64,000 nucleotides of DNA, from the NCBI RefSeq assembly GCF_004346095.1, contig NZ_SLZV01000020.1, positions 1-64,000 on the forward strand. The letters run 5' to 3'. Positions within the stretch are counted from its first letter, which is position 1. Each line of letters starts with the position of its first letter. Source of the stretch: Faecalimonas umbilicata (GTDB taxonomy: Bacteria; Bacillota; Clostridia; Lachnospirales; Lachnospiraceae). The position numbers were made by a program, and so were the translations under genes. The notes under the pieces are model-generated. The model had not been told where the DNA came from, searched no databases, and saw only the letters and a program-made list of their open reading frames with translations. Below are positions 9,202 through 18,143 of the stretch, in pieces.

Positions 9202-10131
9202 CTATCTCGCATCGCCTCTCTGCGGATGAGATTCCGCGCGTGGCTGCTGGCGTTCCGTCTGATTGCGTTCCTGCTGCAAAGACTTCTCCATCCGGGCATT
9301 GATGTTCTTAAAGGATTCCTGCGCTTTCGCTAATTCCGCACGGACTTCCTGCGGTTCCATGTTTTCAAAAAACTCCGGCGCATGGCTAAAATCAAAATAC
9401 TGTGTGTCAATACCATACTTCTTGCAAAGCATATAAGACGCGCAGTAAGCATGAAATGCCTCTGCATCCCGGTCATATATCTTCTTTCCATCTGCGAACC
9501 CTGCAAGCGCAAGTTCCGGGGATAGGGAAAGAAAAATGGATTGTGCATCCATCCCTTTTCTTACATAGATACATCTTTCATCCGGTGCAAACAGCGCACC
9601 TTTCCCCTCCGGCATCTGATCCGGTTCTGCCGGAACAATATTCACCGGAGGATTGCTGAGCAGCGCACGGATTAACTGTTGTTCTGTGATCTGCGGTTTC
9701 TCCTGCGTATAATTGCGTAAACTGGTCTGCGATGGCTCGTACAGTTTCTTGGCATTGTAATACATTCCAATACTTCCATCTTCACGCTCATACTCTTTTC
9801 CCGGCTCTAAGATGAGTACCGGATTGTCCCGCTCCTGTCGTTTCACAAAGGTTCCCTGACTTCTCCAGTAGCTATAATCGCCTAACTTCTGCGCCTCCGG
9901 TCGCTGCGCTAAGATCAGCAGGGAATTACTCGCAGTATAGCGGTCAAAGCGGCTCTGCACATCCAGATATTTCTGAAACATCTGACTATCCGTTGCAACT
10001 GCCGCCGTAATCTGTTCTGACAATTCATAACAACGGTTCCGGTTATTCTTACTCTCCGCAATAAATGCCGCTGTGCGGTCATCCTGCGGAACTGCGGATA
10101 CATTTAACATAGAATCAAAATTTGTACTCAT
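9202..10131 (-). CDS. ArdC-like ssDNA-binding domain protein
   Basis: The 309-residue protein contains the N-terminal ArdC/LtrC-type signature: a region with RFDRYTASNSLLILAQRP, followed by WRSQGTFVKRQE and PVLILEPGKEY strands. ArdC-type domains bind single-stranded DNA and are linked to protection of incoming transferred DNA from restriction. The C-terminal part (about 250-309) is a Gln/Arg/Glu-rich helix. The metalloprotease HExxH motif of full ArdC is not visible, so this is a binding-domain version. It follows PcfB by 5 nt in the transfer operon. Confidence 0.7.
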   Translation of the reverse strand: MSTNFDSMLNVSAVPQDDRTAAFIAESKNNRNRCYELSEQITAAVATDSQMFQKYLDVQSRFDRYTASNSLLILAQRPEAQKLGDYSYWRSQGTFVKRQERDNPVLILEPGKEYEREDGSIGMYYNAKKLYEPSQTSLRNYTQEKPQITEQQLIRALLSNPPVNIVPAEPDQMPEGKGALFAPDERCIYVRKGMDAQSIFLSLSPELALAGFADGKKIYDRDAEAFHAYCASYMLCKKYGIDTQYFDFSHAPEFFENMEPQEVRAELAKAQESFKNINARMEKSLQQERNQTERQQPRAESHPQRGDAR

Positions 10132-10136
10132 CTCTT

Positions 10137-11000
10137 TTACCTCTCTTTGCTTGTTTTTTTCACTTTCCTGTTCTGTGGTTGCCGATGCTCCAGTACTCTT
10201 TCTTGCTGTCTTCTTCCCCTTTGCTGTACACGATCGGAAACTGGCTGATTTCGTTTCTTCTGGTTTCTTCCCGCCTGAATCTCCCGTAACTCCTCCCGCA
10301 CCGATTTCTTCTGCGGCGCTGTCGGCATATACAAATTAGAAGTACCCTCGGCGGTTCTGCTGTGCCTCTCGGAGATAGGCTCGGACAGAAGGGATTTCTC
10401 TGTCTTTGCCAAAGAGGGGTTTCGCGGCTGTGTCTCCTCTTTCTTACTCGGCGCACCCATCAACTCCTCCATCAACTGATCCGTATCGGATTTCTCCCTT
10501 CCGGTTCGCTCCGGCACATCCTGAGACTGCCCGGATTTTTTCACTCCGGTTCTTTCTTCTCCAACGGTCTTTGCTTTCTGTTCCCGTGATTTTTCGATTT
10601 CCGTCTTAATCTGCGCCGCCTCCGTAACCGTTGCAAACTGAAAGCGCTCTACAATACGGTTGATCCGGGGCGCATCCTCTTCCTTTACCATAATGTCTAC
10701 CATTCCATCGCTGCTTCCTTTTGGATTTCGCACCGCGCAGTACAAGATTCCATACCGCTTTGCCTCCTGCACAAATTTACGCAAATCACTTTCTTTCACG
10801 GAAAATACCGTCAGCGGACGTCCCGAACGCACCAGCGTTTCCAATCTCGCCCGCCCACGCGTCTTTTTCTGTTCTTTCAAAATGGCATATAAAAGCACTG
10901 CAAGCTGTTTGGCTCCTGCCCCGGAAATTTTCAATGCTGCTTCTCCCACTTCCAGCGACATCCGTACTACTTGATCAGCGGCTTCCCCTGATGTGTTCAT
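10137..11000 (-). CDS. PcfB family (DUF3801) conjugation protein
   Basis: The N-terminal ~125 residues match the PcfB/DUF3801 family (AADQVVRMSLEVGEAALKI, then AKRYGILYCAVRNPKG). PcfB of pCF10 is a relaxosome-associated protein that helps dock DNA to the VirD4 coupling protein. The C-terminal ~150 residues are low-complexity, basic and charged (KNQKKRNQPVSDR, QQRGRRQQERVL), probably disordered and nucleic-acid binding. The gene overlaps the relaxase end by 26 nt, consistent with coupled synthesis. Confidence 0.88.
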   Translation of the reverse strand: MNTSGEAADQVVRMSLEVGEAALKISGAGAKQLAVLLYAILKEQKKTRGRARLETLVRSGRPLTVFSVKESDLRKFVQEAKRYGILYCAVRNPKGSSDGMVDIMVKEEDAPRINRIVERFQFATVTEAAQIKTEIEKSREQKAKTVGEERTGVKKSGQSQDVPERTGREKSDTDQLMEELMGAPSKKEETQPRNPSLAKTEKSLLSEPISERHSRTAEGTSNLYMPTAPQKKSVREELREIQAGRNQKKRNQPVSDRVQQRGRRQQERVLEHRQPQNRKVKKTSKER

Positions 11001-12423
11001 GTCTTACCTCCTCCTTTCTCTCTGTTGTCTCCTGCCTCACAATAGATATCTTCTCTTTTAAAATTTGAGAACGTGTGGCAATTCCATCACAAAGTTTCAC
11101 CTCCTCCCGCAGTTCTTTTATCTCTTCTGTCAATTTGGAAATCTCAGCTTTCAACGCTTCCTGCACATTCTCATCCTTTGCGCTTCGGAGTCGATACCTG
11201 AGATGTGTGCGCTCATCCTCCAACTGTTTTCGTCGGCTTTCACAAGTTTCTTTCCACGAAAAAAGCTGCTCTGCGGTATCAATATGACAACGACAAAGCA
11301 GCCTTGTTTCTTTTTTAATCTGATTCAATTTGTTTAAATCTTCCCTCAGCAATAAATGCAGTTCTTTTTGATTCATGGGTGATCGATTTTTCGGAAGAAT
11401 TCCTAACAGATAACAATAATGCAGGTACAATCCCCGTAATCCTCCAATTTTTCGTTTCGGTTGGAATGTTCCACGCAGATAGATCTGTCTGATTCTTCTT
11501 TGCTCTTGTACCAAACGATAAGAAGTTTTCAGAAACGGACTCTTTTCTTCTGCTAAAATTCTCCTGCGGATTGCTTCGATTGTGTACGCCTCTCCAAAGT
11601 TGCGGGCAAGTTTCAATCCTCTGTCTCTTCCCAACGGTCGCAAGGTAATATCCTGTCCGAACTTGATCTCATACCCTTTCTCCCTTAGAAAATGGAAAAA
11701 CTGATTTTCCGTCCTTGCCATACGGATTGCTTCATCTACATCTGCCCGTACCATTCCCCGGTAAGTCGGCTTCTGTTCCTGATTTGCCCTCCACTCCCCA
11801 TAATGCTGAGACTTCCCCTCACTTGGATGTTCAATCACAGATAACGCATACTCCTTACATAATCTGTCTGATTCCCTTCGCATCCTGCGATAATCTTGTT
11901 TCGTCCGGTGATACCGTTTTCCATCCAAAAAGGAAACCGAGTTGACTACAAAATGATTATGCAAATGGTTCTCCTTATCCAAATGGGTTGCCACCAACAC
12001 CTGAAACCGATCACCCCACAATGTTTCTGCCAGTTTCACACCGATCTCATGCGCCATCGCCGGCGTACATTCTCCCGGCGCAAAAGACTGATACCCATGA
12101 AATGCCATGATTCCCTCATCTTTCCCGTACCGTTTTTTGACTGCCATCATTTCTCCACGGGCAGTAGCAAGTGCACAATTCACGCCGGAAACATACTGCT
12201 GCATAACCATTACTTCCTCCGCAATTTCCTTTCCACGTTGTTTAAGTCTTGTCTTTTCTTCATTTACCGCATATGCAATGACATCGGACAGCCCTTGTGA
12301 TTCTTCTTCCGTGATTTCTTTTTGCTCCACATAAACTGGATTTCTCGTCTTCTCCGGATTCTCTACATAAATCACGACCTTTCCAAGCCACCCTTTCACA
12401 CTCCAAATGGATGTGGTTGCCAT
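10975..12423 (-). CDS. VirD2-type relaxase (mobilisation nuclease)
   Basis: This 482-residue MOBP/VirD2-like relaxase nicks the ICE at oriT and remains bound to the 5' end. The N-terminal relaxase domain shows the metal-binding histidines in THLDKENHLHNHFVVNS near residues 145-160 and a likely nucleophile tyrosine early in the protein. The C-terminal ~200 residues are basic and coiled-coil-rich (RSAKDENVQEALKAEISKL). I chose the ATG at 12423 (MATTSIW), which overlaps the MobC stop as usual for this gene pair. The start at 12444 is less likely. MobC precedes and PcfB follows. Confidence 0.93.
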   Translation of the reverse strand: MATTSIWSVKGWLGKVVIYVENPEKTRNPVYVEQKEITEEESQGLSDVIAYAVNEEKTRLKQRGKEIAEEVMVMQQYVSGVNCALATARGEMMAVKKRYGKDEGIMAFHGYQSFAPGECTPAMAHEIGVKLAETLWGDRFQVLVATHLDKENHLHNHFVVNSVSFLDGKRYHRTKQDYRRMRRESDRLCKEYALSVIEHPSEGKSQHYGEWRANQEQKPTYRGMVRADVDEAIRMARTENQFFHFLREKGYEIKFGQDITLRPLGRDRGLKLARNFGEAYTIEAIRRRILAEEKSPFLKTSYRLVQEQRRIRQIYLRGTFQPKRKIGGLRGLYLHYCYLLGILPKNRSPMNQKELHLLLREDLNKLNQIKKETRLLCRCHIDTAEQLFSWKETCESRRKQLEDERTHLRYRLRSAKDENVQEALKAEISKLTEEIKELREEVKLCDGIATRSQILKEKISIVRQETTERKEEVRHEHIRGSR

Positions 12424-12424
12424 C

Positions 12425-12790
12425 TCACTGACCTCTTTTCTCACATCTGCCCGTTCTTTCCTGCGGATTTTTCTCCGGTAAAATCACAGCTTCAGTAATC
12501 TCTTTTACCGTCTGCTCAAACAACCGGACTGCTGCATCATATCTCTGAACGTCCATCACATTCAGCACATGTGCTTTCTGCGCAATCTGATTCAGGTTAT
12601 TCCCGATTTTATGAAGCTCCCGCATCATGGAATAATAATCCGGCGGCGGTGCGTCTCTTGGAACAATCCCGGTAATGACTTGACGCAGATAAGCCTCCCG
12701 GTTCAAACCGCTTTTCTTCACTTTCTTATCCAACGCCTCTGCTTCTTTCCGATTCAACCGAAACATAATAGCAATATTCCGTTTCCTCAT
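12425..12790 (-). CDS. mobC: MobC-type relaxosome accessory protein
   Basis: This 121-residue protein has a basic ribbon-helix-helix-like N-terminus (RKRNIAIMFRLNRKEAEALD). The MobC core follows, with LNREAYLRQVITG and the conserved IGNNLNQIAQKAH motif near residues 75-88. It binds near oriT and assists the relaxase, which is encoded immediately downstream with end-to-start overlap. Confidence 0.93.
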   Translation of the reverse strand: MRKRNIAIMFRLNRKEAEALDKKVKKSGLNREAYLRQVITGIVPRDAPPPDYYSMMRELHKIGNNLNQIAQKAHVLNVMDVQRYDAAVRLFEQTVKEITEAVILPEKNPQERTGRCEKRGQ

Positions 12791-13755
12791 CGCGACATCT
12801 CCTTTCCCCGCTCTATGGATTCTGGAACTTCTACAATCTTCTGTGCTTCCTTATCGTAACGGTAAACCCGATCGGATAACTGTTCCATTTTCTCTACCTG
12901 ACTCCGATTGACTTCCCGCACCATCGCTCCCAGTTCTTTCGGTAAAATGCCCCCACGATCGGGAAGAATTAACACTTCATGCAAAGAAGAGGGTAAAATA
13001 TAAAATCCCTCCGGAAAGGACTGACTTAATTGATCCATTACCCTTGGTTCAAACATCATGGCAGCACCGAAATTTTTCTTTTCATTTGTAAGCACCAGAA
13101 GTATCGCTTCCTGATTGGAAAAATCAAATTCTTTCTTCAGTAAATTTTCCGGTGCAGCGCCTCCCATAAGAATCTGCCTTGTTACCTCCTCTAAGTTTTG
13201 TAACACCGGAGTATTGGCAGGATTTGTATTCTCTGATGCAATCTGAAACAATTCCTCCCGATCTACATTCCACTTTTGCAACATCTGTTCCGTGATCTTA
13301 AACGTTGCGTTATAACCACCCTGCTCTACCGGAAGATCCGCATAACAAAGCAGCGACAGATCTGCTACTTCTTTATGTGGAACTTGCTCTAACAGTTTCC
13401 GGTTCTCCGCCGTATTCACAACCATAACCGATAAATAATCTTTGACTGACTCAAATTCCTCAATCCGGATACTCTGATCCAATGCCGGACCATCCAGTGC
13501 ATCCTGAATCACTTCTGCGATGTTCCTCATAATCTGATCCATCGGTTCTCCACTCCGCACTTCATTGTAAAACGATTCCATATAGACAATCGGAGAAGCG
13601 GCGTGTCCCGGCATATCTGCCTGAATTCCCACCTGCATCACACCATTTGTCTTATTCTGCTCTTTTACAGAACACGTTACCGATTCATATTCCGGCGGAA
13701 GATAGGCTTTGATCTGCTCTGCCACTCCTTCCGCAAACACTTTAACAGCCAGCAT
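12787..13755 (-). CDS. DUF5688 family protein
   Basis: This 322-residue cytoplasmic protein resembles the DUF5688 proteins found beside relaxase genes in Lachnospiraceae ICEs. It begins LAVKVFAEGVAEQIKAYLPP and ends in a basic, charged helix. A strand-rich middle (FILPSSLHEVLILPDRGG near residue 250) is typical. No catalytic motif is visible. It overlaps MobC by 4 nt and the upstream small gene by 14 nt, so it belongs to the relaxosome operon, but its role is unknown. Confidence 0.75.
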   Translation of the reverse strand: MLAVKVFAEGVAEQIKAYLPPEYESVTCSVKEQNKTNGVMQVGIQADMPGHAASPIVYMESFYNEVRSGEPMDQIMRNIAEVIQDALDGPALDQSIRIEEFESVKDYLSVMVVNTAENRKLLEQVPHKEVADLSLLCYADLPVEQGGYNATFKITEQMLQKWNVDREELFQIASENTNPANTPVLQNLEEVTRQILMGGAAPENLLKKEFDFSNQEAILLVLTNEKKNFGAAMMFEPRVMDQLSQSFPEGFYILPSSLHEVLILPDRGGILPKELGAMVREVNRSQVEKMEQLSDRVYRYDKEAQKIVEVPESIERGKEMSR

Positions 13756-13849
13756 GTTTGTGTCCCCCTTTCTTCTTCCACTGTTCCAAATACTGCTCCA
13801 TCCGTTTCCGGTCTTTCTTTTTCTCTTTGACTTCTATCTGTACCTGCAT
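13742..13849 (-). CDS. 35-residue basic protein upstream of DUF5688
   Basis: A short frame encodes a very basic peptide (MQVQIEVKEKKKDRKRMEQY onward). It is preceded by GGAAAGGAAG about 8 nt before the ATG and overlaps the DUF5688 start by 14 nt. The good ribosome binding site and coupling support translation. I do not recognise it. It could be a leader coupling peptide or a small DNA-binding protein next to the candidate oriT. Confidence 0.5.
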   Translation of the reverse strand: MQVQIEVKEKKKDRKRMEQYLEQWKKKGGHKHAGC

Positions 13850-13898
13850 CGTTCCAACTTCCTTTCCTGCGCTCTTATTCTTCCTGCACTTTTTCACA

Positions 13899-13965
13899 AG
13901 GGTTTCAGGGAACTTCCCTGACAAGCTGCCGCAGGATGGCACAGACGGAAAATCCGTCTGGCTAT
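13899..13965 (-). other. candidate ICE origin of transfer (oriT)
   Basis: This intergenic stretch holds two perfect hairpins, at 13905-13921 and 13942-13960 (the second a CAGACGGA/TCCGTCTG type). Between them the minus strand reads CCATCCTGCGG at 13930-13938. ATCCTG is the conserved nick-site core of IncP/VirD2-type origins. The site lies about 1.2 kb upstream of mobC and the VirD2-type relaxase in the same direction. The nick would fall between complement positions 13932 and 13931. No experimental support exists here. Confidence 0.5.
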
Positions 13966-14058
13966 CCAAAGGCGTTGCTTGCTGGTATTGTGTATCCCGT
14001 ACCCCTTGCGTCACCGCTTCGGGCGTACCAAAATCACTTTGCCGAAAATAACAATTTC

Positions 14059-14463
14059 TTACGGTAACTTTTCTCCCTGTGGATGGGTACAGCTCCCACA
14101 CTCCTGGCAGCGCCAATGGCAGGTTTCGCACATTTCATCTCCACATTCCCCGCACGATATCATGGTGCAACTTCCACATTTTTTACAGAAAGCTTCACAT
14201 TCCTGACACCTGTTCTCCAGATCATCCATCATACAGTCTTCCTCGTTCGGACAATAATACGGACACCCATCACACGCTCCCGGACAGTCTCTTTCATCCT
14301 TTTCTTCCACCACAATTCCAAGCAATTCCTCTCCGGTCACATCCAAATCCTTCTCTGCTTGCAGCATTGTTTTGAGACTTTCTTCAATCATTTTTCGGCT
14401 GTCTGCCGCCAGTACAATCTCTTTTTTGTGGATCATTTTCAATTCATATTTGATTGCTTTCAT
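14059..14463 (-). CDS. cysteine-rich ICE protein, probable multi-zinc binder
   Basis: The 134-residue protein has an N-terminal helix-strand region (1-55) and then about 21 cysteines in 75 residues, arranged as repeated CxxC/CxxCxxC units (CDGCPYYC, CQECEAFCKKCGSC, CGECGDEMCETC, CQECGSC). This suggests tandem zinc knuckles. It overlaps the DUF3991/TOPRIM gene by 4 nt and lies directly upstream of the candidate oriT. I do not recognise a named family. A DNA- or RNA-binding role in transfer or replication is inference. Confidence 0.75.
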   Translation of the reverse strand: MKAIKYELKMIHKKEIVLAADSRKMIEESLKTMLQAEKDLDVTGEELLGIVVEEKDERDCPGACDGCPYYCPNEEDCMMDDLENRCQECEAFCKKCGSCTMISCGECGDEMCETCHWRCQECGSCTHPQGEKLP

Positions 14464-15440
14464 CGTTCTCTTCCTTTCTCCTGACTCTTTTTCTCACGGA
14501 TTGTCCGCTGTAATCCCAACCGGGAACACAAAAAATCATTGTAATCTTTCCCGATCAGCGGCGGTTTGTCTTTCGTCTGATACTGTTTCGGCAGCACCGT
14601 CCGAATCGCTTTTGTTGCAAGTCTTCCTGCCCGGTCGTTATCCAAGTGAAATACGATCGTCTGCACATAGGGGTATTCTTTCAGGAAACGAACCAGCGTA
14701 GAAGGTATCTTACTTTCCTCCAGTTTCTGTGCCGGTCGGTAAACCCCTGCAAGAGATAACAGATGTGTTTCTCTCCAGTTTTTCCCGTCCAGTTTCTCCA
14801 TCGTGGCATACGATAACAGATCAATAGCTGATTCAAATAAGTGCACTTCACTACAACTTGCTTCTGCCGGAATGGAAAATGAATAATGTTTATCACTTCC
14901 GCTTGCTTCTCCGATAAAATCTGTTCCCACTCCCCGTAACGCTGCATACCTCGGTTGATCCTCCTGATCTCTGCCCACAAATACAGCATTATGATAGTCT
15001 GCACTCTCATACAAACGCCCCGTTTTCAGGCAAAACTCAATCAGTTCCATATCAATTCCACGGTTCTTCAAGTATGAAACCACATACTCTGCATAACGAT
15101 ATGACTTCGGCAATAGCAGCACTTTCTCTGTTTTCTTTTCGGCAGATACCGAAACCGGCGGCTGAATCGCCGCCTGTCCTGCAATAAGTTCTATTGCCTC
15201 CATAAAGGAATATCCTCTGACTTTGATCAGATAATCCAGCGCCGATCTACCACCGATACTCTGACTCCACCACATCCATTTCCCGTTGGAAATCTTCAGA
15301 CTGTCGTGACTTTTCGTTGTGTAGGTATTCCCTGAAAAATGCACAAGCTCCTGCGGCTCATAGTTTTTCAGGTACGTCAGTAAATCCATTCTCTTTACTT
15401 CCTGCACAACTTCCGGTGCGATATAAGGCATAAGTTTCAT
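14460..15440 (-). CDS. DUF3991 and TOPRIM domain protein (primase-like)
   Basis: This 326-residue protein has an N-terminal DUF3991/CHC2-like region (about 1-110: MDLLTYLKNYEPQEL, then WMWWSQSIGGRSALDYL) and a C-terminal TOPRIM domain. The TOPRIM acidic residues are visible in LFESAIDLLSYA (Glu) and FHLDNDRAGR (Asp-x-Asp). Such proteins are mobile-element primase-like factors thought to prime the transferred strand. GGAGAGGAG sits just before the ATG. It is the first gene of the relaxosome transcript after the AbiL-like cassette. Confidence 0.85.
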   Translation of the reverse strand: MKLMPYIAPEVVQEVKRMDLLTYLKNYEPQELVHFSGNTYTTKSHDSLKISNGKWMWWSQSIGGRSALDYLIKVRGYSFMEAIELIAGQAAIQPPVSVSAEKKTEKVLLLPKSYRYAEYVVSYLKNRGIDMELIEFCLKTGRLYESADYHNAVFVGRDQEDQPRYAALRGVGTDFIGEASGSDKHYSFSIPAEASCSEVHLFESAIDLLSYATMEKLDGKNWRETHLLSLAGVYRPAQKLEESKIPSTLVRFLKEYPYVQTIVFHLDNDRAGRLATKAIRTVLPKQYQTKDKPPLIGKDYNDFLCSRLGLQRTIREKKSQEKGRER

Positions 15441-15495
15441 CTCCTCTCCTGCCCATGATTTGATATTCTCAAATGAATTTTTAGAATATCAGGGC

Positions 15496-15541
15496 ATAAA
15501 AATAGCCGGGTGATTCTCATATTGAAAACCACTCGGCTATG
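15496..15541 (-). terminator. intrinsic terminator after the AbiL-like cassette
   Basis: A hairpin (ATAGCCGAGTGG / CACCCGGCTAT on the minus strand) is followed by TTTTTATG. It closes the three-gene cassette. A sister hairpin of nearly the same stem sequence lies at 18144-18179 on the cassette's other side. Confidence 0.75.
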
Positions 15542-15577
15542 TAGATGATAAGGAAATTTTATTCTGTTGTTTCTTCT

Positions 15578-15985
15578 TCAAATGGCGGCAATTCTAATCT
15601 CTTCCTCATATTCGTCCCCTTCTGCTTCCATATACTCACCAGCAGTAGGTAACAAATCATCAGGGACATCATTTCCTTTCACTATCTTATAATCTGTCTC
15701 TTTTCCATTATACTCAATAATAATTTTATTTTCTGTAATATTCAGGAAAGCATCTCGAATAGTAATTTTATTCTCCAGAAGATCAATTAAATTATCATAT
15801 GTTGTCTTACTTCCTATCCACTCTACTTTTTCAGCATTTACAAGACAGCAAATAAACAAATACAAATCTCCTTTATTTTTACATGTAAACATTACTGGAT
15901 ACTTACTTTCAAAAAGAATTGTATCCAAAACAATATTAGAAAACTCCGGAATTTTTCTGAATACATTTTCAATCTTCATTTCCAT
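15578..15985 (-). CDS. unknown third protein of the AbiL-like cassette
   Basis: I do not recognise this roughly 135-residue, acidic protein. It reads like a small alpha/beta domain (FESKYPVMFTCKNKGDLYLF, then IDLLENKITIRDAFLN) with a strongly acidic C-terminus (GDEYEEEIRIAAI). The ATG at 15985 has GGAG 6 nt upstream. The longer frame to 16024 overlaps the RloB end by 16 nt. It is the last gene of the operon AAA ATPase - RloB - this gene, with low-GC composition like its partners, and no other function is suggested by its position. It may be an antitoxin, a regulator or a third subunit. Confidence 0.7.
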   Translation of the reverse strand: MEMKIENVFRKIPEFSNIVLDTILFESKYPVMFTCKNKGDLYLFICCLVNAEKVEWIGSKTTYDNLIDLLENKITIRDAFLNITENKIIIEYNGKETDYKIVKGNDVPDDLLPTAGEYMEAEGDEYEEEIRIAAI

Positions 15986-16008
15986 TTTTAACTCCACGCA
16001 TTCCTTTT

Positions 16009-16668
16009 TTACAATAATTTGCACTCATTCAAAATCTTCTCTATTGCTTCCCATGCCGTAAGGGATGGATTTTCTTTATAATACTGGTATCCTTTATATT
16101 GATGCAGAATATATCCATTCTCCTTGTTTCTCTGCATGATTTTCTTTGCCCTGCCAATAGCAGCTATTACATTTGAAAGATCCATTTTACTTAAACACCG
16201 TTTGAAATTATCCTCGTGTTTATATTCATCCATATTTTCAAATCTCTCTCCAAATGCCCGGTTAATCTGAGTAACATATTGTTTCCTATGTGCATAAGAA
16301 GCATTACAATTCATCATATGCAAAATGATCCATAAATCAAATGTAAAGTTACTGTATCCCGATTTATACTTAATCTGTTTTCCCAGTTTTTCCGCCTTTT
16401 TCATGTTATCCATAACGTCCTGAAAGCCTTGCACATGGATCGGCTCATCACTTTCATAATCAAAAAAATGATATATTTCTATTTTTCTGGTAACTGTCAG
16501 GGATTTTGCATGTTTTAATGGATTCTTCTTTACAGGACAATCAATAGACACTTTACATACGGACTCCTCTGTACTGTTAATCATATCCTGCAACCATTTC
16601 AAATACCATTGCTCAGTTTCTCCCTCAACACTAAAATAATATTTATTTGTTGGCTTTCTCTTTTGCAT
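16009..16668 (-). CDS. RloB-like protein (AbiLii family)
   Basis: This 219-residue protein has the RloB-family layout. An N-terminal VEGETEQWYLKWL segment resembles the TOPRIM-like acidic motif, KIEYHFFDYESD-type residues follow in the core, and NFTFDLWIILHM appears near residue 110. The Pfam RloB family includes AbiLii, a component of the lactococcal AbiL phage-abortive infection system. It lies 2 nt after its partner AAA ATPase. The acidic residues suggest a nuclease-like effector, which is inference. Confidence 0.85.
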   Translation of the reverse strand: MQKRKPTNKYYFSVEGETEQWYLKWLQDMINSTEESVCKVSIDCPVKKNPLKHAKSLTVTRKIEIYHFFDYESDEPIHVQGFQDVMDNMKKAEKLGKQIKYKSGYSNFTFDLWIILHMMNCNASYAHRKQYVTQINRAFGERFENMDEYKHEDNFKRCLSKMDLSNVIAAIGRAKKIMQRNKENGYILHQYKGYQYYKENPSLTAWEAIEKILNECKLL

Positions 16669-16670
16669 AA

Positions 16671-18005
16671 CTACACCTCTCGTTCTAAAATTTCTTCAAA
16701 GATTGGTGTGAAATCTATATCTTTGATTGCACCATACTGACTAATAAAATATTTACTCATATAATCTTCGTGTCTGCGAACCCCCTTATCTCCTGTCGTC
16801 CCAAAATCAGAAAGTGCATACAAAACACTTTGATGACTATCATCATCCCGTTCTACAAATTTAATTTCATCTCTTCTAAAAAGATTAGAATTTAAGAAAA
16901 TGGGATTATGTGTATTAAATATCAGCTGTGCATGATGAATGTTCACATCATCATTATGGAATACATTGATAATGCTCATCAATGCCATTGGATGAATAGA
17001 TGCATCAAACTCATCCACAATCAGCGTTCCGCCTGTCTGAATTGCCTTTATGACCAATGGAAACATATTGATAAAGCGGATTGTTCCATAAGACTCAAAT
17101 ATCTCTGATGCAATCGCGGCATTTTTTTTATTTTTAGAATTCCGAAAAACAGAATATAATTTTGCGTCCGGCTCATCTTCACTTACGACATATCCAACTG
17201 CATTTGAATTGATTCCAAATAATTTTGCTGCTTCATCTGTCGTTTTCTCTACATAAATCGCTTTCTTTTTCGGATCAGCAAATCTTTTAATCAACTGCAT
17301 GGAATCCGCACGGTAAATAACCATAAATTTATTTGTAAACCAATCTAATACCAATTTTGCAAATTTTTGTGAAATAATCAGTTTAAATCCGTTTGCCAAA
17401 AACAGCTCATCCCTGCTTAAACTATTCTTCGCAATTTCAGTGATACTCTCTGTATTCTGTTCTGTCACATCCGAAAGATATGATTTAATTACTTTCATAT
17501 CTCCTATTTCTAAATCCTGTGTACGTCTGAAAATCAGTTCATCATTTACCGTAAGACTTTCAAATACAATATTTCTTGCATAGTCTTCATCAAGGAACAT
17601 CCCTAAATCAATTTCCAATTCATACTGAATTTTGAATTTATTCTTTTCATCCTCTTCATAAAATTCAACAGAAAAATATACTGGGTGTGACTCCGTAGCA
17701 CTATTATTAGGGATTAGTTCCAATGCCACAGAAGCAGGGTTAGGAGATGATTTCTCTTCTGCATTTCGGATATTTCCTCTTAGCACAATGGCTCTCAGCA
17801 CATCCATTGCACCGATGATATTTGTTTTTCCTGCCGCATTTGGTCCATAAATAACAGAGGAACTTAACCCTTTAATTTCCTTTCCCTTCACTTTTTCTTT
17901 CATAATACTGTAATCTAATCCCTTTTGTTTCGGTGCAGTAATCATAGAAAAGCACGCCTCATCAACAAATGATTTATAGTTTTTCGTCTTAAATTCAAGA
18001 AGCAT
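16671..18005 (-). CDS. AAA/OLD-like ATPase (AbiLi/RloA-type)
   Basis: This 444-residue ABC/SMC-like ATPase has Walker A GPNAAGKT near residue 55, a long inserted middle region, and Walker B GGTLIVDEFDASIHP near residue 340 followed by an H-loop region (LIFNTHNPIFL). These are the hallmarks of the AAA_15/AAA_21 ATPases that pair with RloB or other effectors in phage defence. I chose the ATG at 18005 because GGAGG lies 8 nt upstream. It is the first gene of the cassette and has lower GC than the flanking ICE genes, consistent with separate acquisition. Confidence 0.88.
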   Translation of the reverse strand: MLLEFKTKNYKSFVDEACFSMITAPKQKGLDYSIMKEKVKGKEIKGLSSSVIYGPNAAGKTNIIGAMDVLRAIVLRGNIRNAEEKSSPNPASVALELIPNNSATESHPVYFSVEFYEEDEKNKFKIQYELEIDLGMFLDEDYARNIVFESLTVNDELIFRRTQDLEIGDMKVIKSYLSDVTEQNTESITEIAKNSLSRDELFLANGFKLIISQKFAKLVLDWFTNKFMVIYRADSMQLIKRFADPKKKAIYVEKTTDEAAKLFGINSNAVGYVVSEDEPDAKLYSVFRNSKNKKNAAIASEIFESYGTIRFINMFPLVIKAIQTGGTLIVDEFDASIHPMALMSIINVFHNDDVNIHHAQLIFNTHNPIFLNSNLFRRDEIKFVERDDDSHQSVLYALSDFGTTGDKGVRRHEDYMSKYFISQYGAIKDIDFTPIFEEILEREV

Positions 18006-18143
18006 ATTTTTTACCTCCATTCTGCTTAATTCTTGCAAAATCATACTATAATTATATGCTTATTATGCTCAAACGTCAATTATATCATTCTTATTTTGCA
18101 ATTTTTTTACAAAATGATAGACTTTCTATGTTTACATATAAGA

